Shown: positions 1 to 12,087, counted from the first letter of the stretch. The stretch: DNA of 64,000 bases from Glycine soja (GCF_004193775.1 NC_041021.1:34111718-34175717), one strand, 5' to 3'. Notes: generated by a model from the sequence alone, not told the origin. Program-made: numbers and translations.

Positions 1-423
1 TGTGTAGCTAAGCTCTAGCTTCTCATCTCAAGGAGGTGAGCTTAGCTACACACACCTCTCTAATAGCTAAGCTCACCTCCTTGAGATGAGAAGCTATAGC
101 TTAGCTACACACCCCCTATAATAGCTAAGCTCACCCCCATGACAAAATACATGAAAATATAAAAAAGTCTCTACTACAAAGACTACTCAAAATGCCTCGA
201 AATACAAGGCTAAAATCCTATATTGCTAGAATGGCCAAAATACAAGGCCCAAATGAAGGAAAAACCTATTCTAATATTTACAAAAATAAGCAGGCTCATA
301 CTTAGCCCATAGGCTCAAAATTTATCCTAAGGCTCATGAGAACCCTAGGGCCTTCCCTTGGATCTTTGGCCCAATCTACTTGGAGTCTTCTATCCAATGC
401 CCTTGAGGGGTAGGATTCCATCA
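1..423 (-). mobile_element. 3' LTR (partial) of a family A Ty3/gypsy element
   Basis: On the minus strand this begins TGATGGAATCC directly after a purine tract (434-424), as a 3' LTR should, and runs off the window's left edge. The same LTR start is seen at 27394 (minus), 43901 (plus) and 50813 (plus). Its distal part carries several GCTAAGC/GCTTAGC words and matches the solo LTR at 26487-27394 better than the LTRs of the full family A element at 43901-51777, so this family has at least two LTR variants. The outer end and target duplication lie outside the window. Confidence 0.85.
2..110. repeat. long inverted repeat inside LTR
   Basis: Positions 2-48 and 64-110 are reverse complements over about 47 bases with one mismatch, separated by about 15 bases. 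The homologous solo LTR at 26487-27394 has the right arm but not the left arm, so the left arm seems to be an inverted duplication special to this copy. The transcript could form a long hairpin. Confidence 0.85.
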
Positions 424-451
424 TTCCCTCCACCTTGGAAAGGATTTGACC

Positions 452-1108
452 TCAAATCCCAAGGTTCTTCATACTCTGGGCTCCTTCCCTCGACACCTGT
501 AAAAGGAACAAAACATATGTATTAGTGGTGTTTGGTATGTTGAAGTAACGTAAGGTCTGAAAACCCATTTCTTGGGCATCTTCCCATGAAGGAACATAGT
601 TCCGCACCAACTCAATGAGTGGTGCTATAAGTATAGAAAAATATGGGACAAACCTTTTGTAAAAGTTTGTTAAGTCATGGAAGCCCCAAATTTTTTTTAT
701 ACTTGGTGGAGTGGACCACTCAGGAATGACCTTTATTCTCTTAGGGTTCAGGGGAACCCCTTGATCACTATTTGAAAAATTAAGAAAAGTAATGCAATAA
801 AACATACCTTTTTCTGTATTTTCATATTGATTATTCCTACCAAAAAGTATGACAAACCTAAGGTGTCCCATATGAGTACCTAAGTTTGTATGGAAACTAA
901 AAATAAGAACAAACCTACCTAATGAGTCCCTATGTACACAAACCATGAAGATGTTGGGTGCATAAGTGATTTTACAAAAGAGGGTTGCACTACTCAAAAC
1001 ATTCATCGTACCACCTATTTTAGGGATTTGGTGACTAATAATACCTATTTTGGGCACCAACAAAGCACAAGGATTTAAGCTCTTGTGAACCAAACCCTCA
1101 TCCAACAA
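452..1108 (-). pseudogene. Family A reverse transcriptase remnant
   Basis: The 218-residue minus-strand frame has the flanks of a Ty3/gypsy reverse transcriptase but not its catalytic core. The N-terminal part holds CALLVPK. The middle holds GRF followed by HMGHLRF, where an intact enzyme has the FDD active-site segment between those blocks. The C-terminal part resembles the RT-RNase H connection (PKRIKVIPEW, then FYKRFVPYFS). RNase H and integrase are absent; the frame runs almost directly into the purine tract. The same deletions occur at 50130-50800, so they were inherited from a common deleted parent. Chromovirus (CRM/Reina-like) assignment is tentative. Confidence 0.75.
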
Positions 1109-1309
1109 CTCCTTTACTTGAGGAATAAACTCAAGCCCAAGAGGTGTGACAATGCTAGCAAGTGTCTTTTTACAAAAGAGAAAATGTGGAGGTTGCCTAA
1201 GAGGGGAAGTTTCTTTTATGTTTGTCTTTATTGTAAAATGAGTTTCCTTCTTAGCTAACCTCTTGGAGGAGACATTTACCTCCTTACACTTCTATTTAAC
1301 CATTAATGA

Positions 1310-1894
1310 TTATCCTTCTTCTTGGGGGTAGATTTCTTCACTAGATTCTTCCCCTTTTGCTTCTTCACTTTCACTAGAGAAAGGTGAAGTAGTAGCCTCA
1401 TCTTGGCTACTATAAATGTCTTGGCCCCTCATAATCATGGTTTTCATGGTGAGACATTGAAAAGTAATGTGTCCTCTTCCAAGACATTTAAAGCACTTTA
1501 TAGAGCTAGCCTTCTCTTGCATACTAGCCTTAGGGGCTTGCTTTTCTATTGTCTTCCCCTTATAATCTTTGGGCTTAGAATGTATCACCCCTAAGAATCC
1601 TTGACCTTGGTCTTTCTTTGGATAAGAGTGAGAGTCATAAGATTTTGAAGTAAACTTCTTTTTAAGTTGTTGCTCTACCCTTATTTCCCAATCTAAGTTA
1701 GCCTCTACATTGTCCTTCCCGTGGAAGTATGGGAGGTTAATGTTAGCCTCTTGAGACTTTCTTTCCTTTTCTCTCCTATGGGAGTGAGGTCTAAGATGTG
1801 ACCTATGCCTTCCTTCGTAATAGTCACGAAGTTCTTCACATAGGCTCTTGCAAGAGTTATGACTATTATATGAGACATGTTTTTCTCTTTTCAT
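1310..1894 (-). pseudogene. Family A gag with internal deletion
   Basis: The 194-residue frame begins within a charged N-terminal region (MKREKHVSY) and contains the start of the gag core (LPYFHGKDNVEA), then jumps to IRVEQQLKKK. In the related copy at 48316-49283 these two blocks are about 400 bases apart. A CCHC zinc knuckle follows near residues 134-147 (C-x2-C-x4-H-x4-C, CFKCLGRGHITFQC), then an acidic tail. The deletion removes most of the capsid-like core, so a working Gag is unlikely. Upstream on the minus strand (about 1895-2095) the charged N-terminal coding region continues in a degenerate form. Confidence 0.8.
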
Positions 1895-2606
1895 TTATTT
1901 CATTATTTTTCTTCTTTCTTCCTCTCTTATTTTCTTTCTTTTATCTTGACTTATTTCTTCCACTCTTTTTTTCCTTTTTCTTTTCTCTCTTGTTTTTCTT
2001 TCCATAACTTGAGGGAACTCAACTCATCTAAGATTCTAGATAAAAGGGTCTTTATGACTAGTACCCTCGCCATTAACACTAGATGAATGATGACTCATGT
2101 TGGTTCTTAAGTTGTGGTTCTTTCTTGTTGGAGGTTTGAAAACAAAAGGTAAAAGAAACTATGTTTGAAACTAGCCGAAGTAATCACTAAAAGAGGTGTG
2201 GAAGATAGGTAAAAACTAATTCGTAAAAGGCAAGCTATCTAGGCGGTTTGACAATGGAAGGTAAAGGAAATAAGTTATGAAAGTAAGCAAGAAATGTAAA
2301 CTAGGTAAATCCTAAGAGTGTTTGGATGACCACATTTAAGGTTCCCAACAAAACACTCACAATCATAAGGGAAAATTGCCTAAAATTATTACACACAAAT
2401 GGAAGTAGGGTGACCTATTGGAGGCTCCTAACTTACTTCCAATGAAAGGCCTTCTTGTTACAAAATTTGAAAGCAATGAAGGTAAGTAAATTGGCAATTA
2501 CAGAATTACAAAAGGTCCTCAATTTTGGTGGTTGTTCTCTCTTTGGTGATTCACTCAATTTGGAGTGCTTCTTAGTCCAATAGCTCTTAAGGTGGTTGAC
2601 TTTTGG

Positions 2607-4560
2607 TAAACATCAAACAAGTTCTTAACTAATTCTCCCAATAGATCAACTGCAGCCACTTTATTGCCCCTTTCAGTAGGTCCAACCAAATTCGGCACAC
2701 CCTTCTGCGAATCCTTCATGGTTAATGAAAATAACAATTAAATAATTTTTTTATAATGACAAAAAAGTAATGCATTGAGGGGAAAGAAAAAACCTCATCA
2801 GATACAACTTTTACAAGATGTGTCGCCCATCCGACGAATGTGCCAATGGCTTGCCTCACAAATTGAACCTCTAGCGTCGGAAAAGGGACCTGAGCGTCAC
2901 CGTCATAAACTATGACAACACTCACCCTAAGCACATCATCTGCATAAGGGACATGGTGTATGGTGGATGAATTGTCATACACTTTTTCCAACATCACAAG
3001 GCGAGTACTTTGTTCAGCAACTATGTACCAGCCCATAAGATCCACACAAACATCAGAAGGCTCTTTACCTAATGCATTTGTCTTAGCTTCAACGCAGCTT
3101 CCCTTCATGCTCACACATGCAGCTAAAGGCTATATATCCGATGCCTCAACGGGGGGGTGAGTGATGTGATGCAATTTGGGATAACTTTATTTTTATTGCT
3201 TCTTTTAACTCTTGTTTAATTATCTCCAAACTCCATTTATTTTCCTCTTCTACTTTCCTCGTCCACGCCTCCTGCAGGTGCTTGTTTTCCTCTTCCACCT
3301 CTTTCCTACACTCATCCTTGAGGTTACCGATGATGTCAGCCAATTGTTGTTGGGTGATTGATGGGGACAAAGTGTTGGAGCCACATGAGGCTTGTCCAAA
3401 GTGTTGGGTGATTGTGACACTTGTTCCTATGACACGAACATGACTTGGATGCTCACGTTGGCCAATAGCTGTGTTAAGTATGTCCTCACGACCATGCAGA
3501 ACAAAGCTGCCTTCCATCGTTTGTTCCACTAAAGAATCCTGTGACCAACACAATAAGGATTAACATTTCAATAATCATTGTTTTGAAACAATTATTTGAC
3601 ATTGACTCTGAACAAACAACACATGAACTCACAATTTTGTCAGATATTTGTTGTCCGCTGTAGAGGTCATCTGCCCATAACGCTTTGTGTGGGCCATCTT
3701 CCACTTGACATGTCTTGACACGGGGGATGGAGGGTCCACGGTCTTTGATGAATTTTCAGTAAACTCGGCTTCATGTTCTTGTGTCTTCCTTTTCTCGTCC
3801 ATAAGTTTTTTTTCAAGAATATCATAACCTCCACGAGAAAGTAAGTGGGGGCAGTCATTATATTTTTGAATTTCCTGTGCCTTTTTTCGTATTCCCTTAC
3901 AAAAACAAGCAACAATTTTCATAAATTAGTTAACAACAAAAATCAGACTTAATTCAATTTGAAATACAAATGTACTTAAACAAACTTGCCAATTAGGGGT
4001 TTGCCAGCTTTTTGCAAAATTCGGCCCATGTAGCTGGATCAAGACCATACTTGACGGTAAGATCATGTATTTGTTGACCCTCATTGTCAGCATAAACAAA
4101 TTTAGTCGTCAAGGAAGACTTAAATTGCCTCCACCTAGTTGCGACTGTTCACATCACCTTTTTTTCGCATTGTCACCTTCAGGGATGTCAAATTTTCCCT
4201 GCACATCAAAATTGTCACGCAACAGTAACTGAATGATTAATTTTTAAACAAAGTTAAAGATAATGTTATACATACATGTAGTTAAATGAACTTACCAAAA
4301 ATATCATCCCATATTAGGTTCTTTAGAGACTCCAGAACAACACTCCAATTGGAGTAGACAATAGGAATTTTTTCTCGTGCCACAACCCTGAGATAACTAT
4401 GAAACTTTTCTTTATGGGGGCCTGATCCTCTCCCAATTGCAAGATTGACATTAACAATTAGTCGTGACTGATCCAAGCTTCTCACAGTCAACCTTCTTAG
4501 CCTGGTGGATTGTCTAGTCCTCCTTGATGTAACCTCGGTAGGATTATCTCAATGTGGAGG
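2607..4560 (-). pseudogene. CACTA second ORF (TNPA-like), degraded
   Basis: Several minus-strand frames together resemble the second protein of plant CACTA elements (plant transposase, En/Spm type). From N to C: a segment with GRGSGPHKEKFHSYL (about 4282-4491), a basic helical segment with KKAQEIQKYNDCPH (about 3670-3922), a charged coiled-coil-like stretch rich in EEENK (about 3160-3420), then PFPTLEVQFVRQAIGTF (about 2840-2900) and a final LGELVKNLFDVY segment (about 2610-2660). Frame changes and stops separate the blocks. The C-terminal protease-like part sometimes found in these proteins is missing beyond 2607. Confidence 0.7.
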
Positions 4561-4727
4561 GGAGCTAGGGGGTGTTGCCATAACTCTGTGCAAATAAACC
4601 AAATTCAGTTAGGACATAGTAGTTGGTTTAAACAACATATATGAATTAACTTCTAAATATCAAAATAAATAAATGCATAAAAAATATGCGAGATGCAATT
4701 TGTATACATTACTTTGTTCTTACGTTG

Positions 4728-6768
4728 TTACGTAGGAATGTTCTCCCATAAACCTTCGTCATGATCAGTACAATTTGCATGTACATCATCCTCTTCATTA
4801 TCATCATTAATCGAAGGCATTTGTTGGCAGAAAGGTGGCATGTTGCTTACATCATTTGCTAAACCATCAATATGGCGACCGATAGAAATTGTTCTCCCTT
4901 GTAAAACCACTGACCATCTAGAGTCGCAGGGATCTTGTATATAAAACACCTGCCTAGCTTGCGCTGCCATGATGAATGGGCCATCCTTGTAACCTACCTT
5001 TTGAAGGTCTACTAAAGTAAATCCCATTTGTCTTTATGCACACCGGTATTTCCATTTACCCACTGACACTTGAAGAGAGGCACTCTAAATTGACCGTAAT
5101 CAAGCTCCCAAATATCTTCAATGACTCCATAGTAAGGCATGCATGCTTGAATGGGATTGTTATCTGAAGCACTACAAAAGTGATCTGATTGACCATCAAC
5201 AGCCACCCCACTATTCCGCACACTACTTTTATCATCCTGTGACTTTGTATAGAAGGAATAATGATTGATATCATATCCCTTCCAAGTTGGAACATTCAAA
5301 TTTGGACCAACAGTTAACAATCTTAATGTGTTCAAAGCACTGTCATATGCGAAAATTGTTTGTCCGAACCAGTTGATGAAAGTTCTATTGTGCTCTTGCA
5401 ACAACCTCATCATGTTCATTTTTGGGTGAGTACTGGTGACATGTTGTTTGTGAGCATCTATGTATAGGATGACCTATGTTGTGTTGTTTAATACGTATAG
5501 ATGAGCTTGTGAGAGCTACAGCCAATCCATGGTTACAACATTGAACCCTAGTGTGCCCCTACCTTGAATGGTGCAGTCATGACGACTTTAAGGAACACCC
5601 ACTGCTGTAGCGGTATTTATATACTCTGAACAAAACTCAATAGCTTCTTCAGTAACGTATCTTTCAACAATGCTTGCCTCTGGTTGATATCCATTCTTTG
5701 TATATCCTTTCAACACCTTCATGTAACGTTCAACCGGATACATCAAACGTAAAAAGATGGGCCTTCACAACCGAATCTCCCGTACAAGATGAACAATTAA
5801 GTGAATCATGATGTCAAAAAATGATGGGGGAAAATACATCTCAAATTCACACAGGATAATGGAAGCATGATTCTTCAAATCATCCAATTGTTGAGGGTCA
5901 ATAACCTTGCTATAGATAGCATTAAAGGAAAAACACAAGCGAGTTATGGCAACCTTAACTTTCTCAGGCAAGACACCATGAACGGCCACTGGCAACAGTT
6001 GTTGCATTAACACGTGACAATCATGAGATTTCAATCCAACCAACTTCAAATCATTAACTGACACAAGGCTCTTGATATTGGAAGAGTATCCTTATGGGAC
6101 TTTTACATTTTTCAGACAATGACAAATTTTTTTTTCTCCTTGGTTAACATTGTGTAACATGTTGGGGGCAAATACGTTCGTTGACCTTGTGCTTACGGAT
6201 GCAACTATTCTTGTATACCCATCTTCACCAAATCCTGACGACATTTTAGACCATCATTTGTCTTGCCTTTGATGTTAAGAAGGGTGCCGATTAAACTATC
6301 ACAAACATTTTTCTCCATATGCATTACGTCCAGAGAAAGTCGAACATGTAGATTGCACCAGTAAGGAAGATCAAAGAATACTGACCTTTTCTACCAAATG
6401 TTCTTGTCAGAAAGATCCTTCCTTTGTGTCTTACCAAAAACAGTTACGAGGTCTTTCACCCGATCATACACTTTGTGTCCAACTAAGGGTTTCGACGTAC
6501 CTTCAATCTCATGGGTTCTGTTAAATGCTTTCTTCAATCACCGATATGGGTGATAATGTTTCAAAAATCTTTGGTGCCTTGTATATATTGTCTTCTTTCC
6601 GTGTTTCAATTGGATGTAACTTGTGTTTTTCTCACAGATTAGACATGCATGGTGTCCTTTCACACTATATCTGCTCAAATTCCCATAAGCTAGAAAGTCA
6701 TTAGCGGTGCAAAATATCATCGCATGCAACCTGAAGGTTTGTGCTACAGAACCATCATACACATCAAC
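4728..6768 (-). pseudogene. CACTA TNP2-type transposase, C-terminal part
   Basis: This continues the transposase begun at 21872. On the minus strand: TFRLHAMIFCTANDF and a zinc-binding-looking CLICEKNTSY (about 6538-6762); a DUF4218-like region (about 5600-6064) with KSHDCHVLMQQLLP and, just downstream, MYPVERYMKVLKGY; and a DUF4216-like region (about 4728-5419) with FRVPLFKCQWV followed in another frame by GFTLVDLQKVGYKD. A frameshift near 5015-5027 splits the last domain, and stops and frame changes occur elsewhere (about 5530-5590, 6065-6540). The protein would excise and reinsert the element; this copy cannot encode it. Confidence 0.8.
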
Positions 6769-6773
6769 CCCCT

Positions 6774-8131
6774 TGTTAGTCGCTATTTAGGAGTTAGTTT
6801 TATGTTGAATATTTGCATGGAAATAGCGCTTTACCTCTAAATTTTGCTTCTTTTTGTAGGAATTGTACATATTTTTCTATTTAGTGTGATTTTATAGAGT
6901 AGATACTCCCATTCTATGCATTAATGTTGAATCCAACTCAATTTTAGGCCAAAGAAGAGAAGGTTCAAGTAGCTGATGACTCGCTCAACAAGGCAGATCC
7001 GCTTAGCGAGTGACATCCACAAAGCGAGGTAGACAACTTGCTTAGCGGGTTGGGAAACCCTAGAGGAGGATCAGTTAGAGATGTGCTCACCCAGCATGCA
7101 GCCATCCCGCCCAGCGAGGTCGTTGTCTCTTCTCGCGCTTAGCGCGCCCAGTCTCACTAAGCTAAAATTCACTTACTCTTGCTTAGCGAGCTAGTCTCAC
7201 TAAGCGAGCCTTTGGAAGCTGAAAGGTCCAAGAGCCTTTAAAACACTGAAGTTGGCAGAAATAAAATATAGAGATTTGGAGAGAGCGCACAAGAGGAAGC
7301 TGAGAAGATAGAAGGAAGGTAGCTGAGAGAGCTTAGGTTAGAAGGAGTGAAGTCTAGGGTTTAGAGGTTGTAGGTGACATCCTTAAACATCCTTTGCCAT
7401 TTTCTTTCACTCAAAACTATTCCTTCCTTGTATTAAGAGATTGCATTACTTGTAATCGAAGGCTAAGCCTCTCGGTTGGGGAGTTTTGCTGAAACCTTGA
7501 TGTAACAATCTTTCATTATCCATTTAAGGTTATTTTTATGTGTTCATTGCTTCTATCTATGCTTATTTTACATGCTTGTGGCTTGATCACCCATTTGTAT
7601 GTATAGTTAGGATTTTTAGCATTGGGAAATGCTTTAAAGCCTTAGAACTTGGTAAAGCAAGCTAGAAATCTGTATGTCTAAGAATGAAGTGCAGTGATCT
7701 AGTTCATATTATGTTGTAGACTTAATGCAACTCTTTTAGACTAAGTTTGTTGAGGGATCAAGGACGAAGTTTAAAGAGAGTTAGGCTCATTCACTAGAGG
7801 GATCTTGGTTTGAGTAGTTTCTCAGCTAAGAACACTAGGATAACATTAAATAGAGAAAAATACACATTAACATCAAGAGAAATTCAGTAGAAAGACCCAA
7901 CACTTTTTACTTGATAGTTTTCACTTCCAAAATTCTAGATATTTAGTTTATATTCCAATAGACTTTAGTACAGAATTCAACTTGATATTTACTCTGCTTT
8001 TAATCCATACAAATGTTTGCATACTGAATGTACAATGTCTGAGTGAAACAAATTCTCTGAGGATATGATACTCGGTCTTACCATTTTATACTACTTGAGC
8101 GAATCGGTACACTTGCCGAAGTGCACCAACA
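6774..8131 (+). mobile_element. Athila-1 5' LTR
   Basis: 1358 bp, closely similar to the 3' LTR at 19278-20726; the main difference is a 92-bp tandem duplication present only in the 3' LTR. A cluster of GCTAAGCG-type words lies at about 6970-7205. Downstream comes a stretch (about 7230-7460) repeated almost unchanged in the 3' LTR. The close match suggests fairly recent insertion; a computed LTR divergence would date it. Confidence 0.93.
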
Positions 8132-8137
8132 AGTTTT

Positions 8138-8155
8138 TGGTGCCGTTGCTGGGGA
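8138..8155 (+). other. Athila-1 primer-binding site (tRNA-Asp)
   Basis: Eighteen bases, TGGTGCCGTTGCTGGGGA, six bases after the 5' LTR. They match the complement of the plant tRNA-Asp 3' end except for two C-to-T changes, both where the intact site at 62129-62146 has CpG or C-rich positions. Priming of minus-strand DNA synthesis starts here. Confidence 0.85.
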
Positions 8156-8293
8156 GTTTCTTTCCACTTAGATAGTATAATTCAGTTTGGAAACATTTAT
8201 TCTTTATTCTTTGATTGATTCGGTGAATAGATAGTTAGAATTCAATTTTTTCTCTTGACTTGGTTAACTGCTGCTTTGTTTAGTGCTTCTTGT

Positions 8294-9570
8294 ATGCGAG
8301 GTAATTCTTCAACAGGGAATTTAGCTCCATTAGATTCGGAGATTGAAGCTACTTGCAGGAGAAACAATGAAAAAAGGAGGAGAAAAGCTTTGCAAGAGAG
8401 GACAACACAACCAAGTTCAAGGGGAACAGTTTAAAGACATGGGAAGAAGTAGTAGAGAAATTTCTGAAGAAATGCTTCCCTGAATCAAAGATAGTTGAAG
8501 GCAAGGAAGTTATTTCATCATTCCATTAGTTTCCAGATGAATCTTTGAGTGAAGCGCTAGAAAGATTCCATAGCTTCCTGCTGAAAACACCTACTCACGG
8601 ATTCTCCGAGCCTATTCAGTTGAACATTTTCATTGATGGTTTGAGACTACAGTCCAAGCAATTGTTAGACGCTTCTGCTGAGGGAAAGATTAAGTTGAAG
8701 ATTCCAGAAGAAGAAATGGAACTTATTGAGAATATGGTTGCTAGTGATCATTCCATTTTGCATGATAGAACTCATGTTCCCACCAAAAGAAGCCTGTTAG
8801 AGCTTTCTTCGTAAGATGCATTGTTGGCATAGAACAAGCTGCTAGCTAAGCAGCTAGAATCGCTCACTGAGACACTTAGCAAGTTTCCAACACAGTTACA
8901 AGTGGCTCAACCTTCCCATTCAGCAGTTACATGGGAAATCAAAACAAACAAGGATTCCATTTAGGTGGTTTTCCAGGTTACCAGCAAGGAGGAAATTTCA
9001 ATCAAAATCAGGAGCAAGGATGAAGGTCACATCCAGGAAATCAGTTCAATAAAGACCAAGGAAGACCTTCCGACAGACCTCAGAATCAAGGGCCTAGCTT
9101 GTACGAGAGGACCACTAAGCTGGAAGAAACTTTGGCTCAGTTTATGCAAGTTTCAATGTCTAACCATAAAAGCACTAATCCAACTATCAAGAACCTGGAG
9201 ATCCAAGTGGGACAGCTAACTAAGCTAATAGCTGAGAATTCTTCTAGAGGTTTTGGAGCTAATATAGAGAAAAATCCCAAAGAAGAATGTAAGGCTGTCA
9301 TGACTAGAAGCAAGAGGGAGATCATAGTGTAGGATGAGAGTAAGACTAGTGATGAGAAGGAGTTAGAAGCTGAGGGAGAAAAAGAAAATGAGGGAGATCA
9401 GATGAGGGAGAAAAAAATAAGTGAAGAGAAAGATGAAAAAAAAGAGAAAATGAGGAAGAGAAAAAGACAAAGAGTGAGTTGGCCAGAGAAAAGAAGAAAG
9501 AGGTTGTTCCATGTATAGGGAAGGAAGCACCATATCCCTTGGTGCCATTTGAGAAGGACTAGGAATGACA
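8294..9570 (+). pseudogene. Athila-1 gag, internally deleted
   Basis: The likely start at 8294 opens a short frame rich in Arg/Lys (RRNNEKRRRK) that stops near 8431. Compared with the gag of Athila-3, about 400 bases that encode the N-terminal capsid region are missing before the block GNSLKTWEEV (about 8428). The block SLSEALERFHSFLLKTPTHG (8545 onward) and the IDGLRLQSKQLLDASAEGK region follow, with stops at about 8527 and 8812. Then come a degenerate Gln/Gly-rich region, a coiled segment (9099-9332, KLEETLAQFMQV) and a Lys/Glu-rich linker (9333-9510). No zinc knuckle is visible, unlike Athila-3. Confidence 0.8.
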
Positions 9571-10249
9571 CTTTGCTCGTTTCCTTGATATCTTCAAGAA
9601 ATTAGAGATAAGTATCCCATTTGGAGAAGCCTTGCAACAAATGCCACTCTACTCCAAGTTTCTTAAGGATCTGCTGACCAAGAAGGGCAAATATATCCAT
9701 AGTGATAATATTATGGTGGAGGGAAATTGTAGTGTTGTTATCTAGAGAATTCTTCCACCAAAATACAAGGATCCAGGGAGTGTCACAATCCCTTGCTCGA
9801 TTGGTGTTGTGTTAGTTGGAAAAGCCCTTATTGAGTTAAGGGCTAGCATTAATTTGATGCCTCTATCCATGTGTAGAAGGATTGGAGAGCTGGAAATCAT
9901 GCCAACAAGAATGACATTGCAGCTGGCAGATCTCTCAATTACAAGGCCATATGGTGTAGTGGAAGACGTGCTGGTCAAAGTGCGTCAGTTTAATTTCCCT
10001 GCAGATTTCGTGATCATGGACATTGAAGAGGATGTTGAAATCCCATTTATTTTAGGTCGTCCCTTCATGTTAACAGCTAATTGTGTGGTTGATATGGGCA
10101 AAGGTAATATGGAAATGAGTGTGGATGATCAAAAGGTTACATTTAATCTATTTGAAGCCATGAAGCACCCAAGTGACCACAAGGCCGATTTTAAGGTAGA
10201 AAAGGTTGAACATGAGGTAGACATGGTAGTGAGAGCCATGGTGCTGTAG
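9571..10249 (+). pseudogene. Athila-1 protease region
   Basis: The frame begins with ARFLDIFKKLEISIPFGEAL and leads to the aspartic protease. The position of the Athila active site (DLGASINLMP in the family, DLGANINLMP in Athila-3) reads ELRASINLMP here, so both the Asp and the Gly are changed. A stop at about 9742 also interrupts it. The downstream flap and C-terminal parts (SMCRRIGELEIMPTRMTLQL, IPFILGRPFML) are well kept. The protease would have cut Gag-Pol; this copy is dead by motif. Confidence 0.85.
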
Positions 10250-10279
10250 TCCCCACTAGAAAAAGCACTGACTAATACC

Positions 10280-11197
10280 ATGGAGTGTTTGACAACAGAG
10301 GAAGAAAAAGAATTGCAGAACTGTTTGGAAGAATTAGAGGGTTTAGAAGAAAATCCTTCTAAAAAAGTTGTATTTGAAGAATTGAAGAAGGACACTCCGG
10401 CAGAAAAGGCCAAGGTGGAGTTAAAAACTCTTCCAGAGCATATGAAGTATGTGTTCTTGGGAGAAAATGAAGCAAGTCCAGTGATCATTAGCAATTCTTT
10501 AAGAAAGAAGGAGGAATCTCAGCTAGTGGAAGTTCTGAAGAAACACAAGGCAACTATTGGATGGCATATTTCTGATCTCAAAGGAATCAGCCTTTCTTAC
10601 TGCATGCATAAGATCAACATGGAAGTTGATTATAAGCCTGTAAGATAGCCACAAAGAAGATTAAATTCGGTTATGAAGGAAGGAGTGCGGAAGGAAGTAC
10701 TTAAACTACTAGAAGTAGGTCTCATTTATCCTATTTCGGACAATGCATGGGTTAGCCCTGTACAAGTGGTTCCCAAGAAAGGAGGAATGACGGTAATCGG
10801 AAATGAGAAGAATGATTTGATTTCCACAAGAACTATCACTGGGTGGAGAATATGCATCGATTACAGAAAATTGAATGATGCCACCAGAAATGATCACTAC
10901 CCACTTCCCTTCATGGATCAAATGCTTGAAAGACTAGCTGGACAATCATTTTATTGCTTTTTAGATGGAAACTCTGGCTACAATCAGATTTTTGTGGACC
11001 CAAATGATCAAGAAAATACAACATTCACCTATCCTTTTGGTGTGTTTGCTTATAGGCGAATTCCCTTCGGTCTTTGTAACGCTCTTGCAACTTTTCAGAG
11101 ATGTATGATGGCAATATTTGCTAACATGGTGGAGAAATGTATCAAAGTGTTTATGGATGATTCTCCGTCTTTGGCTCATCTTTTGATTGTTGTCTAG
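10280..11197 (+). pseudogene. Athila-1 reverse transcriptase
   Basis: Two frames (10280-10648 and 10673-11197) cover the linker and the palm/fingers of the enzyme. Visible blocks are GLIYPISDNAWVSPVQVVPK, WRICIDYRKLN, YPLPFMDQMLERLAG, FPFG-type substrate loop (YPFGVFAYRRIPFGLCNA) and the catalytic FMDD at 11150-11161. A stop (10646-10648) splits the linker. A one-base deletion directly after FMDD shifts the frame, which then ends at 11197; the downstream thumb continues in another frame from 11212. Confidence 0.9.
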
Positions 11198-11211
11198 TAA
11201 ATCTAGAGCGA

Positions 11212-12027
11212 GTGTTGCAACGATGTGAAGAGACAAACTTGGTGCTTAATTGGGAAAAATTCCATTTTATGGTTCAAGAAGGAATTGTGTTGGGCCACAA
11301 AATCTCTGTGAGGGGGATTGAAGTAGATAAAACTAAAATTAATGTGATTGATAAGCTACCTCCTCCAGTGAATGTCAAGGGAGTGAGAAGCTTTTTAGGG
11401 CATGCTGGGTTCTACAGGCGGTTTATAAAAGACTTTTCAAAGATTGCTAAACCACTCAGTAATTTGCTCAATAAGGACGCTGTGTTTTTATTCAATGAAG
11501 AGTGTTTGAAGGCATTCAACACTCTAAAGACTAGTCTAGTGTCCGCTCCCATTATTACAACACCAGATTGGAGTCAAGAATTAGAGCTCATGTGTGATGC
11601 AAGTGATTATGTTGTAGGTGTTGTATTGGGCCAGAGGAAAGGCAGGGTCTTCCATGCTATTTATTATCCCAACAAAGTTTTAAATGATGCTCAGATTAAT
11701 TATGCCACTACAAAGAAGGAAATACTTGCAATTGTTTATGCTTTGGAAAAGTTCAAATCGTACTTAGTGGGATCAAAAGTTATTGTTTACACTGATCATG
11801 CAGCCATTAAGTATTTGCTGAATAAAGCTGACTCCAAGCCTAGAATAATTAGGTGGATTTTGTTGCTTCAAGAATTTGACCTCGTGATCCAAGACAAGAA
11901 AGGATCTGAAAATCTTGTGGCTGACCACTTGTCAAGACTAGTCAATGAAGAAGTGACTTTGAAGGAGCTAGAGATAAAAGACAAATTCCTTGATGGATCG
12001 CTGTTCATGGTAAATGAAAGGCCCTAG
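11212..12027 (+). pseudogene. Athila-1 RT thumb and RNase H
   Basis: This frame picks up the RT thumb ([23 protein letters not shown]), the connection ([19 protein letters not shown]) and the Ty3/gypsy RNase H ([53 protein letters not shown]). The acidic residues expected in RNase H (D of CDAS, E of KKEILA, D of YTDHAA, D of ADHLSR) are all present. It is cut off from the upstream RT by the frameshift near 11162. Confidence 0.9.
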
Positions 12028-12087
12028 TTCGCTGATTTGGCCAACTTTAAGGCAACTGGAATCATTCCAAAAGATTTGACTTGGTAG

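Larger units (their letters stand above)
424..2605 (-). mobile_element. Family A gypsy internal region, 5'-truncated
   Basis: Read on the minus strand this holds the end of a leader, gag, a reverse transcriptase remnant and the purine tract. It is co-linear with 47935-50812 of the plus-strand element. The match ends near 2605, after a block found at about 47932-47990 in the other copy, and CACTA sequence follows. The 5' LTR, primer site and most of the leader are missing. Because the left end lies outside the window, I cannot tell whether the break reflects truncation or an insertion. Confidence 0.8.
2606..6773 (-). mobile_element. CACTA (En/Spm) transposon, 3' half
   Basis: Minus-strand remnants of the 3' part of the TNP2-type transposase and of the second CACTA ORF. 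The left boundary abuts the family A fragment near 2605, with no CACTA terminus visible there. The right boundary is the Athila-1 insertion. Minus-strand coding passes from 20732 to 6773 when Athila-1 and one copy of its duplication are ignored: a frame ending in KLWVEG at the right flank continues as VDVYDGS at the left flank. Confidence 0.85.

Noticed and set aside
9363..9548. Minus-strand hydrophobic frame suggesting a membrane protein
   Set aside because: It is the antisense of the Lys/Glu-rich gag linker of Athila-1.
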